A stretch of 64,000 bases of DNA from Clytia hemisphaerica (Eukaryota > Cnidaria > Hydrozoa > Leptothecata > Clytiidae). Within the stretch, counting starts at the first letter, position 1. Every line of letters begins with the position of its first letter. Where the stretch lies: NCBI GenBank assembly GCA_902728285.1, contig CACVBU010001153.1, positions 798,194 through 862,193 on the forward strand, given 5' to 3'. The translations under genes were made by a program, and so were the position numbers. Positions 34,058 through 44,825 of the stretch are shown one piece after another. The notes beneath the pieces were generated by a model that had not been told where the DNA came from, made no database searches, and saw nothing but the letters and a program-made list of their open reading frames with translations.

Positions 34058-35084
34058 CCCAAAATGCTATAATTTTTCTTAAGCCATTAAGTTTACAATT
34101 GGGCCTACGAATGATTTCAAAGATACTGAAGTTGAGCCAGTGCGGTTAGCACGTTCAACAGTTTTATTAGAATCTTTTTTTTCTCTACAGGTTAATAAGC
34201 TATTCCAATTGGAAATATAAAGAAGTCGTTCTTTCGAGCCAGTTCTTGTTTCGTCATAAGTATGAACCATCACTTCACCAGGAGCTGCCAGGAGCTTTTG
34301 AGAAGAAAAAGGTAAAACATAATTTAACATGACTTTAACAGAAATAGCTCCTTTGTGCAACCAGCAGTAGATCATTCAGGTTATCAATAACTAAAAAAGA
34401 TGGTTTTATTGTTTTCAATTTTTTTTCTCACAGCTACTTATTGCAATATGATTTACAAATTTAATAAAATCTTCAAACATTTTATTCCCAAGTTTTGAAG
34501 AATCCCTTTCATCTGTTTCAGCTTTATATGTAATGTAGTCAAGGAGATGCATAATCTATCCAGCGTTAACACAGTAAGTTCTTTGTCTTTTTGGTTAGGT
34601 ATTTTTTGCTTAATTTTAAAATCCATTTTACGCTCATTCAAAAACATTTTAGAATTTTACAGCTTGTTTTTATCGTGATTACAAAGAGTATAAGATTAGG
34701 CATACAGTAATTTAATAAGTAGTTATTGAATACACAAAACATTCACTGGTAACATTGTACGAGAATTTATCTCTTTCCTTTTAATATCTACGCCTTAACA
34801 AGGTTACTACCAATCCTTTATTGAACGGTAGTCATATTGTTATTTTCGATGTTTCTAACCACTGTAGTAAAGCTAGAGATGAAAGGCTCATTTTATTGAT
34901 CACTTTACATTTTCATTGGCTTTATTCACAGTATTGCAATTTTGGAAAATTTAAATCCTGACTAGGAAACTGAGGGAAGCATTTGCTTTGGGGTCGCAAT
35001 CAGTAAGATTTCGACTTGAGGCTGGTTGATATTTTTTTAAGAACAGTTGTATTTAAATTGATTTTAAAAGAAATTGCATTTTAT

Positions 35085-35260
35085 TTTTCGCCAAAACGAG
35101 GTTAAAACTGTGGGGCAGCCTGGAGACTTTAAAAATTGTCAGATTTGGTTAAAATTTTGGACACATTTGTTCCTTGTTTGAATATCTGGGGGTCTACAGC
35201 CGGGCCTGTAGATAATTTGAAGCTACTGAAGTTGAGCCCAGTGTGTTGGGCACGTTCGTC
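35085..35260 (+). repeat. Diverged relative of the 33.6-34.0 kb tandem unit
   Basis: CGCCAAAACGAGG, then GGGGCAGCCTGGAGACTTTA and TACTGAAGTTGAGCCCAGTG. The last motif also occurs at about 34125 (TACTGAAGTTGAGCCAGTG), so both copies retain the same 3' flank. Confidence 0.7.
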
Positions 35261-36459
35261 TAATACATATAATGACCAGTTAGTGAGGGCTGTGCCGATA
35301 AATATTGCCTGAGGTCCTTGAACGAGGTCAATATTTCTCAGTACAGCCCGAAAACGATCATTATTGTACTTGTTAACAGTTTTCTTTAGCTTCAATCTAT
35401 TTTTTGCACCTCATCCAGAAAATATAGCGAAAAAACAGACGAAAAGTGACCAAAAATTGTTTTAATTTCTGACGTCGAGAATTAAAAATTAGACAAATGA
35501 TGTCAACGCACTGATCATTTATTTTTTGAAAAACTGATGTCACAATGAATTTTCCTAACGACAAGCAACTCTGTGCAGTGTAGGCCCATCGTCATGCGAA
35601 AAGAACCAATTGCAATTGCGCAAAAAGCTGTAGCCCGCTTCAAAAAAGTAACCGGTTAACTATATGTTATAAAGAATTATGAGAAATTCTTTTGCTAGGC
35701 TTCAAACTGACCAATTTATGTAAAAATATTTTCGAAATTATTTCCAAATAATGTTGTACTTCAAAATTAAGGCTTTTTAGCAGTTTTAGCCCTTGTCTTC
35801 AGTGACTTGCTTTCTTCACAATAATAACTGACCTGTGTAAAGTTTTATTTTTTAAGGTTTTTTAACATTTCGCTTGGTTTTCCAGGTACCTTTCATCTTT
35901 CATTTGGGGACATTATGAGGTTGAATGGTTTTTGATCCATTTTCGACTCCTTTCGAAATATCAAGGCTGCTAACACGTACCAATGTCTCCTGGTATCAAA
36001 AGATCATTATCTTATTGCATCCTGGTCAGAGAGCACCTTGCACAAGTTGTACCCTTCATACAAATCTTTCAGGTAATTAATTGTCATTACATCCATTTTT
36101 AGAATATTGTGTCATTTGTAATTGTTGAGAACTTGTCGGTACCTGGCGTTGTGAGCAAGTCAAGCTGTTGCTGAACACACTTTAGTGCCTTCACCATAGT
36201 CAAAATTTCGGTTGTGAGATTTGAGTTCCTTACAGTCACTTTTAACAAAAAGCTGTCGTTATACCTTGTAGCATGCTGTGTAGTAATTATCTTTTTTATC
36301 ATAAAAAGACGTTATGAACTTTAAAAAAACGTTAACGAAATGTTGTGTTACCCTTTTTTACAAAAGTGCCTAGTTTTAATTGATAATTAACCTATGTGTT
36401 TTTATTTTTTTTATTTCTCTGCCAAAATATTCAAAATTCATAGGTCAAAAGCCACTACA
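35261..36459. other. Gene-poor stretch
   Basis: No supported gene or element was seen. It contains short AT-rich open frames only. Confidence 0.35.
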
Positions 36460-36461
36460 GT

Positions 36462-37805
36462 ATGTGGCCCCCAAAACGGCGATCAAATTTGAAATTTCTC
36501 TCAAATCTAGAGGAAAAGAGATTTAACAAAAATTTTTGCTGCATGAAAACCTTAACATCTCTACTTTATTTCCTGGAAGTTCTTTTTCAAAATTTTCAAT
36601 TTCAACAATATTTTTCAATCGCTTAAAGATAGGTAGCTCCCCAAAACGGAGGTTTGAAATTTTAGCGATTTCTCGAGATATCTTTAAGATATGAATACAA
36701 AATTTTGACCATAGTTTTGAAATATGATTTAGAGGGTTTTGGGCATAAATTTATTTGATAAAATCTTTACAGTATACCCCTGGTTGTCAAAATGCAGGTT
36801 TGGGGCCCCGAAAACGGAGGTGTAGTTAAAATCAAATTATTAAGCCCAGTGGTAATAGGGGGGAAAACTATGAACATTTTTGTTTTCCCTTAACTTTACG
36901 ACCCCCCGATGGATGTAAAATGATTTTTATGAAACTGAAAATTTAAAAATTTTCAAAATGACAATTTTGATCTAACAACTTCTTAATCAAGTTTTTGAAA
37001 ACAAATCTCTTTTGAAAAAAGTTCCATTCATGTGTGGAATAAGCTGTGAAAATTTTAGAAAAAAAGCTTAACTGAAACGGAAAATATTAAGCTTTAAAGA
37101 TATATTTTTCTCCTATATTTTGCAAAAAAATGACAGAATAGACGATATCAGCTTTCCGAATTCTCCCCGAATGATTACCCATGATGCATTGCGCAAAAAA
37201 CTTCACGGACAATATTGACTTACTGAATTTTTTTGCGCAATGCATCATGGGTAATCATTCGGGGAGAATTTCGTTAAGCCGATATCGACTATTTGCCGTT
37301 TTTGCTGATTCAGTGAAAACTTTTATATAATGTTAATTTTTTGTTGTAAACTATTAACTCAAGGTGATAGGAATAGAATTCCAAGATTTTTTGCTTTTTC
37401 TCATATTTAGAACTTTCGGTTGTGTCAATGCTGATTCTAGGGCTCCAAAATACTGGTTGACCTTCAAGATGCTATCTCTTTTACCCAGCCTCTAAAGTCA
37501 CAGATGTATTTGCATTTTCTGAACGGCATTAGGTGTAAAAAGTTTCCTATACCTTGTTTTCATAACTTATTTTCAATATCCAAGGAGCTAGAGTGAGCTA
37601 TATGCAATTTTTATCTAATTTTGGTGTTAAAATATATCCTTTAGACGCAAATATGTTATTTTGAATCTGTCTGAAACCAGCAAAAACATGCTCATTTTTA
37701 AGTATAACCATCATTCTTTCAAAATAAACAAAAATCGTTTAATTCTGATAAATCTACAAGTCAGAATCTTCATTTTAATGAAAACCTCCGTTTTGGGGGC
37801 CGTGT
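36462..37805. mobile_element. Possible 1.34-kb inverted-repeat-bounded element with CCAAAACGG motifs
   Basis: GGCCCCCAAAACGG at 36462 is mirrored by CCGTTTTGGGGGCC at about 37787-37802. Related CCCCAAAACGGAGG and CCCCGAAAACGGAGG motifs lie inside, near 36640 and 36803. No transposase frame was seen. The ends and target duplication are not certain. Confidence 0.4.
37138..37296. repeat. Hairpin with 41-bp perfect stem
   Basis: 37160-37200 and 37229-37269 are perfect reverse complements (ATTCTCCCCGAATGATTACC at one end, TGCATTGCGCAAAAAA at the other) around a 28-nt loop. Imperfect pairing extends outward through CGATATC on both sides. This is a foldback MITE. If transcribed it would give double-stranded RNA. 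Confidence 0.9.
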
Positions 37806-38080
37806 CATTGATTTGCTGTGTAGATCAATCAAAAAAACATATTTCATACTATGGAAAACTTTGTTGGAAAGATAACAGGTTGGGTGTAATTATAGACATG
37901 GCAAGAGATTCTTCAGAAAAAAGCGTAGCAGCGGAACTCTTTAAATTTGAAAAACAAAAGGACAATTTCATTATAACTTTACGAATTCAAACAACAATGA
38001 ATGACTTAGACTTGCAGCAAAATAATTATCGATTTAGATGTTTTAACGAAAAAAGAACTTTTGTTTTTACCGCCTTTTAA
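37688..38080 (+). CDS. Unrecognised open frame, possible exon or gene remnant
   Basis: The frame is about 130 codons with an ATG. The second half (after 37815) looks protein-like: HISYYGKLCWKDNRLGVII, then AAELFKFEKQKDNFIITLRI and RFRCFNEKRTFVFTAF. The first half overlaps the inverted-repeat boundary of the preceding element, so a true exon may start after the AG at about 37820. There is no recognisable domain and no neighbouring exon. Confidence 0.25.
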   Translation: MLIFKYNHHSFKINKNRLILINLQVRIFILMKTSVLGAVSLICCVDQSKKHISYYGKLCWKDNRLGVIIDMARDSSEKSVAAELFKFEKQKDNFIITLRIQTTMNDLDLQQNNYRFRCFNEKRTFVFTAF

Positions 38081-38146
38081 ATGTCTTTTTATGTTCTGAC
38101 AAACTGTCTTGTGATTCTTATGTTTTATTTTGAATTATTTCTTTTC

Positions 38147-38525
38147 TGCCCCCCCCAGCAGTTTGCGTGAATGGGCATTTTTCGGTTGCGTGAATGCATG
38201 AATGCATGAAAATTGAAAATAAAATGCGTGAATGCGTGAATTGAAAAAACTTGCGTGAACATAAAGATCCACTTTTTGATTGCGTGAATGTGTGAATCTG
38301 GGCTATTTTGTGTGTAAATGCGTGAATTTTCCCTTTTTTCCACCGATTATAGGAAGTTTTCCCAATTTTCTGATGTTTCCTTGATTTTTCCCAAAAATTT
38401 TCCGATTTTCTGAAAAATCAGGTTATTGCGTGAAACTCAAGGTGAATGCGTGAATTTCGAAAAAAAATTGCGTGAATTTCGAAAAAAATTACGTGATTGC
38501 GTGAATTGAGGGTCTGCTGGGGGAG
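38147..38525. mobile_element. MITE-like element filled with GCGTGAAT repeats
   Basis: The ends CCCCCCAGCAG and CTGCTGGGGGAG are inverted. The interior contains about fifteen degenerate GCGTGAAT/GCATGAAT units. It is non-coding. Confidence 0.65.
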
Positions 38526-39170
38526 ACTATTTTCCTATTTTCTGTAACAGATTTTGTTTTAGTTAATAGATCTTGTTTTGTTTTGTAAAGAACTAGAATG
38601 TTTTAAATCAAATTAGGTCGTCAATTACATTCGAAAATTTAAAACAAAAGAAAAGAAAAACATTAAAGCGGGCAAGCCAAGGCAGAAATAATAATCGCCA
38701 GATTAATATTGGGCTTTAATTTCAAAACGGCTGAATGAGGAAACCAGGATCTATCAATCAAAAGGAAATTATCGAGAACAAAAACATAACATTACATGCG
38801 AAAATGAAAGTTACACACAGAACGACATAAGAATGTTAGATTTTCAAAGCAGCTAGATTTTTTTCATAAAAAGAATTGAGCATTTGTTGTGAAATGGTAC
38901 TATGAATTGCAGCAGTTTGCAAGGATCAAATTCCAAATTGGAAAAAATCAAAAATTTAAATAATGTAAATTTTGGTTGACTAAATCATTTTTTCCTTTTT
39001 TATGTAAATAAACAATCTTCTTTTGAGAAAATTGAACAGCTTCTTGATTCTGACTGATTCCGAGAATGCTGAACTTCCCCAAACGAGTTAGCGCAAGCAA
39101 TGAATTTACATTTCTTTTCTGCTTTCGCTTGCTCAACACGGCTTTTAATCATCATGTCTTCTTTTTCATT
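38526..39170. other. Gene-poor stretch
   Basis: AT-rich, with no supported feature. Confidence 0.35.
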
Positions 39171-39173
39171 TTA

Positions 39174-39232
39174 GATTCGCTTTGGAACTTTAATCTTTGG
39201 TCCAGAGGCAATGTTTTAAGTTCCAGTTCCAG
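39174..39232 (+). CDS. Possible 59-nt exon
   Basis: A TTTTAG acceptor and a consensus donor (CCA then GTAAGTAT) enclose an open frame reading SLWNFNLWSRGNVLSSSS. No partner exon was assigned, so confidence is low. Confidence 0.2.
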
Positions 39233-39309
39233 TAAGTATTTTCACTAAAATTTTTTTCTATACCCACATTTGGGTTCAAAGGTTTTACTGACTTGAGCTA
39301 ATATATCGT

Positions 39310-39623
39310 TACTCTTAGGTGCCAAATAAACGGGGGGGTTCGAATAAACGAGGGGGTTGGAAAAAATTTTCAAATCAAATAAACGGGGGGGACCTAATTA
39401 CTGGCGGGGGGGTTGGAAAATTGACTTTTAAAAACCCTAAAAAGGGTCAAAATGGACTAAATTTAGGCTTTTTAGAGTAAAACAAGAAACTTTCCTTTTG
39501 GGAGCTGGGAATTTTTTTCAAAAATTAATAAACGGGGGGGGTCCTAATAACGTCCGGGGGGTTGGAAAAAAATCGAAAAATTAACAAGCGGGGGGGGCCG
39601 TTTATTTGGCACCTAAGAGTACG
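39310..39623. mobile_element. TA-target MITE with poly-G tracts
   Basis: The terminal inverted repeats are TACTCTTAGGTGCCAAATAA and TTATTTGGCACCTAAGAGTA, consistent with TA target duplication. The interior carries several G5-G8 tracts (for example AAACGGGGGGG) separated by GGTTGGAAAA. The G tracts could form quadruplexes on the + strand. It is non-coding. Confidence 0.85.
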
Positions 39624-40131
39624 TTCGTTTGCATGGAAAGATGGACTCATTCAATAATTTTTATTATTTTGTGATTTTCAGATAAATGTTGGGTATATCT
39701 TGCTATATCTTGGATAATGTGACCTTGGTTGAATGGCTGACTCGTATGCAGGCAATTGGTATTTTGGTATAATTTTTCCTATATCCTACAATCTCAAATC
39801 ACTATTTTTCACTTTCGATCTTTCGGGACCCTGCTATTCCTAAATAAAGGTGGTTCCTGTGATCAACAGGTTCCCTCGAGAAGAGGTCATTTTTCTATCA
39901 TAAGTACATAAAAACATAGTTTTAATAATTGTTGGAGAACATTGTAGTGACAATTTCAGGGACTTGCGCGTTTTTCCTTCCAATTCTTTTTTTTGCTTAT
40001 GTATTTTGATCGCAGCTTCTTTCCTTCCTTCCTATAACTTGATTGTTTGGAAATGAACCTTGTAAACCAACACTAAATTGTAGTAATTGTTGGAGGACAT
40101 CGTAGTGAGAATATCTCATCATTTTACTTAC

Positions 40132-40254
40132 TTTTCTCCTCTTCGTCTTTCGCTGTTTCTTCTTGCAGCTGGTCCGAAAATCTCCTCTTCTCATCCCTTT
40201 GTCGGACTAGTCTAATCCAATCCATATCAAAAGTCACTGACCACCTTGCCTCCA
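40132..40254 (-). CDS. Exon of the leftward coiled-coil locus (series B), charged
   Basis: A TCTGCAG acceptor and a consensus donor (GAAAA then GTAAGT) bound 123 nt, read in phase 1 to phase 1. The peptide reads EARWSVTFDMDWIRLVRQRD, then EKRRFSDQLQEETAKDEEEK, which is helical and strongly charged. The required incoming phase (1) matches the outgoing phase of the AG-GTAAG-type copies of the exon array at 41.3-43.4 kb. Diverged copies of the same segment lie at about 44660-44720 and 62230-62400 (minus) and 33110-33170 (plus). Those copies carry stops or frameshifts. Confidence 0.55.
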
Positions 40255-41272
40255 CTGCAGATTGGTTTATAAAATTGCTTGGATCAACGGATTAGAATAG
40301 GTGGATTAAGAACTCATAGAAAACACTCCTCGTTAGGTTATCAAACTTTTTTACGAGTTTGCTAGCAATTGAAACTTGATAAGTTGTAAAAAAGTTGTAA
40401 AAAATCATTACTTTCAACATTTTCATTGGTCATTACGTATCACGTGGTACATTTTAAATAAGAAAATGCACTTTTTTAGCCCTTTCTATCCAATGCAGAA
40501 ATTAGCCAAATAATTTGAAATTTATTCTCCTAATTTTAAATACAGTCTTCTTTCACCAGTATGCAACCCATTCGTGACCCATCGATAGTTTCTTAGTTAT
40601 AGACCATACGTTAATTTTCACTTATCTGAAGATTGCCATTGACAAAAGATTAAAAATTTACATTAAAACTGGTCTAGCGTTTGTTGATGCTAAAACTTAA
40701 GTGCAGGATTTAAAATATTTGCAAAATCATCAAAATTGATCGAATCGTAGGACAAATTCGTTTTCGAAACTGTATAAATTGGAAAATTGTTCTTATAAAA
40801 ACAATGAAAAAACTAAACGAGGAGTGCGCAGAGTCATTTACAGATTTTTCTTGTAACAATGAGAAGACAATGGATCTCTCTTGGGAGCAACGAGAGAAGT
40901 TAATCCACCTATTCTAATCCGTTGCTTGGATCGTATTCAATTGAATTCTCTTTTTAATTATCATCTCTTTAATCACTCTTTATGTTTATATATATAAAAA
41001 CATCTAAAGAATAAATATTTACGGTTTTCGTTTTTGACTAAAAATATACGCTACTGAAAAAATAAAATCAATTAACAATAAGCCAAAAAACTGTATAGCC
41101 CTATATGTTGGAAGAGCAATGACGGCTGAGGAGACAAACTGACACCTATAAAAATGTTGAATAGCCAATAAGACCTAACGTGAAATGAACCTAGGAGTTA
41201 GGGACTAGAGGTCTTACAAGTGTAAAAACAATGTAGGACTTTAATGAAAGAAGTTACTTACCTCTTAACTTA

Positions 41273-43369
41273 CTCTTAGTTGGTTGATGGTTTCTTGTTT
41301 GTTTTCAACCATATTGTTTGAAGCCACTGTAACGAAATTAGATATTTAAGATAACACTTTGAAGAGAAGAAACAGATGGAATATTCCATCAGAAAATGCA
41401 CATTTGACGAAAGCATATTTTTTGGCCTTTTAGCTTCATAAAGTAAGTTCAGACCCAGTAGCTCCGTGATGTGATCCAAGATTAAAGGTACATATCTTAG
41501 AAAGCCAATTTCAGAGCTTTTAGGAGCTATAAAGAATGAAAAATTCAAAATTCCCATTTAGTTGCTGAAGATGGAAAAAATGGAATGTTCCATCCAAAAC
41601 AAGCTCAAAGTTCTTTTTAAAAATAAATTTGTGGTAGACTAGATGGAAATAGGTTGTTACAAAAGATTTTTGAGCGAATTTCTCTCAGTTATGATGTTGA
41701 AATTTCATTCCTGTTAAAATATTATTCTAAAAGATCTTCCAATTTTCATCAAATGACTTTATTCATTAAAATTATTCCCATTACAAATGTCTTTCCAATA
41801 GAATATTAAATTTATTATGATTGAATACCTTAAGTGGATAAATTTTGGCGTGGATTTAATTTGGCGATTGGCCAAAATACGATTTTTGGCGGAGATTTAA
41901 TTTGGCGAATTGGAATTTTTTTCACACTGAAATGGGTGAAAATTACTCAAAAATATAAAAAAAAGCTGTGATTTTTCACATGATTATCTTTTTGTTAAAT
42001 TTGGTGGGGATTTAATTTGGCGAATTGCCGAATTTGGAAATTTTGGCGAGGATTTAATTTGGCGAATTTTGGCAAAATTCGCCAAATTTAATCCCCGCCA
42101 AAATTTATCCACTTAAGGTAATTCGTTAAAAAGTGCTAGGCAAAAGAAAAAAAGACAGCATACTTATCGAGCACGAAAACCTTTATCACAAAATATTCCA
42201 CTCATTATTTTTCCAATTCTCTGAGATTGAAGCAATCCATAGACACGGGGGTTGGGTGAGACATGGGTTTCTTCTCGTTACTTCTTGTTCCTCGTTATAG
42301 TAACAACCAATCTTTTTTGCGACTTTACAGCGTCATCTACTTGCTTAATTTGATGAAAGAAGTTACTTACTCTTAATTGATTGATAGTTTCATGTTCATT
42401 TTGTTCCATATTTGAAGCCATTTTAAACAAATAAATTTATATCAGATAACACTTTGAAGAGAAGAAAAGGATGTTACTTCTTGTTCCTCGTTATAATAAC
42501 AACCAATCTTTTCTGTGACTTTACATGTCAATGAAACTCAATTTAATAAAAGAAGTTTACTTACTCTTAATTGGTTGATGATTTCAGTTTTCTCCATAGT
42601 CACCGCGGTGCCATAGTTAGTTGCCATTTTAATTTTTAAGATAACACTTTGAACTTTAAAAAAGATGTTACTTCTTGTTCCTCGTTATAATAACAACCAA
42701 TCTTTTCTGTGACTTTACATTGTCACCTACTTGGTCAATTTGATGAAAGAAGTTACTTACCTCTTAATTGGTTGATGATTTCAATTTCTTCTCCATAGTC
42801 ACCGGTGCCATAGTTAGTTGCCATTTTAATTTTTAAGATAACACTTTGAACTGAAAAAAAGATGTTACTTCTTGTTCCTCGTTATAATAACAACCAATCT
42901 TTTCTGTGACTTTACAGTGTCACCTACTTACTCAATTTAATGAAAGAAGTTTACTTACCTCTTAGTTGGTTGATGATTTCAGTTTTCTCCATAGTCACCG
43001 TTGCCATAGTTAGTTGCCATTTTAATTTTTAAGATAACACTTTGAAGGGGAAAAAAGATGTTACTTCCTCGTTATAATAACAACCAATCATTTCTGTGAT
43101 TTTACAGTGCCATCTGCTTACTCAATTTAATGAAAGAAGTTACTTACTCTCAATTGGTTGATTATTTCAATTTCTTCTCCATAGTCACCGGTGCCATAGT
43201 TAGTTGCCATTTTAATTTTTAAGATAACACTTTGAACTGACTTAATTTCTTCAGTAACTTCAAAATTATCAATATTTAAAAACATTTGGTAAGGTAAGTT
43301 CAGACATCCTTTTGGTATTATCGCTCCGCTCGCTTGTTGTCCCGCATTCTCATTCTCAGAAGTTGGCAA
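41273..43369 (-). repeat. Tandem array of ~90-nt N-terminal-like exons (about six copies)
   Basis: Copies lie at 43148-43369 (long form), about 42959-43040, 42761-42850, about 42565-42653, about 42368-42445 and about 41273-41340. The best copy (42761-42850) has a TTTTTTTCAG acceptor and an AGAG/GTAAGT donor. It encodes QSVILKIKMATNYGTGDYG then EEIEIINQLR, phase 1-1. The long copy continues upstream as LPTSENENAGQQASGAIIPK. The two leftmost copies diverge to MASNMEQNEHETINQLR and NNMVENKQETINQLR but keep INQLR and the donor. One copy has lost its acceptor, and one has a 2-bp deletion leading to a stop. In another, a 2-bp gain compensates. Each copy also contains an ATG in good context, so alternative first exons are another reading. 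Confidence 0.6.
41828..42121. mobile_element. TA-target MITE inside the exon array
   Basis: TACCTTAAGTGGATAAATTT at the left end is mirrored by AAATTTATCCACTTAAGGTA at the right end. The interior repeats GATTTAATTTGGCGAATT. It belongs to the same family as 7421-7628. It separates the leftmost exon copy from the rest. Confidence 0.85.
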
Positions 43370-43495
43370 CTATGCAATAAAAACACACATGTGTATTGTT
43401 AAATTGGCTCGCCTCGACCACCATAGACAAGAAAGTAAAATTTTAGGACAAAATCATTTATGGAAAAAAAAACGAAAAACGAAATTTCAGCTTAC

Positions 43496-43567
43496 AGCAG
43501 ATGATGTCCGTTGAACTTGTTGTTGTTGTTGCAACATCAATTGCTGCAATTGCTGTTGTTGCTGCAT
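43496..43567 (-). CDS. Q-rich exon (series B), phase 0-0
   Basis: The acceptor ATTCAACAG and donor (TCTGCT then GTAAGC) enclose 24 codons reading MQQQQQLQQLMLQQQQQVQ then RTSSA. A polyglutamine-type helical segment is likely. A broken inverted copy is at 32950-33004. Confidence 0.6.
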
Positions 43568-43659
43568 CTGTTGAATACAAACAAAGAACTTAAGATCCAC
43601 TTTTTCATCACAACAACTAAAACAAGATAAAAACAAGGAAGCCTCAAGTTCAAAATGAT

Positions 43660-44080
43660 CTCTGGAAGAGAAAATACATCGGCTCGTATTAGGATCGCTT
43701 TACATTTCTCATTTGAACATCTCAATTTTGTCAGGCCTTAAAGAGCAGTTCGGGAATCTTTGTCGTTGCTTAGAATATATAAATAACGAAATACTAGCAT
43801 TTACATTAAGAATCAAGTTCATAACGGTTCACACGATGAATCAGAATCAAAAAAAAAAGTTATCTCAATAAAGTTCACTCACCATTTCAGCTATCTGTCG
43901 CCTTAGCTGATCATTGTTTTTTCTCTCTTCTTTCAGTTCCTCTTCTTGTCTCTGTTGTTGATCTCTGGAAGAGAAAATACATCGGCCCCGAATTAGGATC
44001 GCTTTACATTTCTCATTTGAACATCTCAATTTCTTCAGACCTTAAAGAGCAGTTCGGGAATCTTTAGTCTGAGAAAGTTA
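43660..44080. repeat. ~110-bp dispersed repeat next to exon acceptors
   Basis: CTCTGGAAGAGAAAATACAT through AGAGCAGTTCGGGAATCTTT occurs at about 43660, 43965 and 46496. In the last two it supplies the polypyrimidine acceptor TCTCTTCCAG of adjacent exons. This suggests that the exon and its upstream intron were copied together. Confidence 0.75.
43883..43964 (-). CDS. Coiled-coil exon (series B), phase 2 to 0
   Basis: A TCTCTTCCAG acceptor and a GTGAGT donor bound one base plus 27 codons reading DQQQRQEEELKEERKNNDQL then RRQIAEM, a charged heptad-like helix. The incoming phase 2 joins exactly to the phase-2 donors of the 51-nt microexon array upstream (AG plus A gives Arg). The outgoing phase 0 joins the Q-rich exon. 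Confidence 0.65.
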
Positions 44081-44825
44081 GTGTGTGGTCTTACAATGAC
44101 GAGGGATTTATTGGGAAATGTTGGCAGTGGTTAAAGTAAAGACAGAGCTTTAAAGGTCTTTGCGATGATAAAAGGAAATATTTTTAGTAAAACTTGAGAA
44201 AAACTGGTCATCGTTGTATTTGTTAAAAATCTTTTCATTAAGTCCTACTCATCTTTGTGCTTTATCAGCTCAGCATTATGCTAGTAGATCTTTATAACTT
44301 TGGTAAGTCTGACAATATCGTTGAATATCGCAGATTCACCAGAACCGTTATATTCTCCACAACACACTGATCATTTTCGATGATCAAGGATTCACTTCAG
44401 TGAAAATGATAGTCATAGCATTCTCTACAAGATCTTCATCTTTTTCTTCTTCATTTTCATCTTCATTTTTAGATTTTTTTAAAATATTTTTTTATTTCAA
44501 ATTATTCCACTCACTAATATCTTTCCAACGATACCACATTTATAAAGATTGTAGAATTCCCTCGAAAGTTATAGGTAAAAGAAAAAAGAGTGCACACTAA
44601 TCGTGAATAGACCTCACAGTCACACACATTATTCCAACGAGCACAAAACTGCACCCCAAATTCAACCAATATCAAAAGTCACCGACCACCTTGCCTTCAC
44701 TGCAGATTAGTTTATGAAATTGTTTTAGAAAGTGTTTGAAGCATGTATCATGATCGATTGAAGTAACTTCTTTGCATTAAGTACAACTTCTTATCAAATC
44801 CCCCCTTTTAAAAGCCAAATTACTT

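Noticed and set aside
33419..34062. Several open frames on both strands
   Set aside because: They are translations of the microsatellite and the ~155-bp tandem repeats.
41276..41557. 93-aa minus-strand frame
   Set aside because: It overlaps the leftmost N-terminal-like exon copy in a different context. It has no splice logic and shows no recognisable domain.
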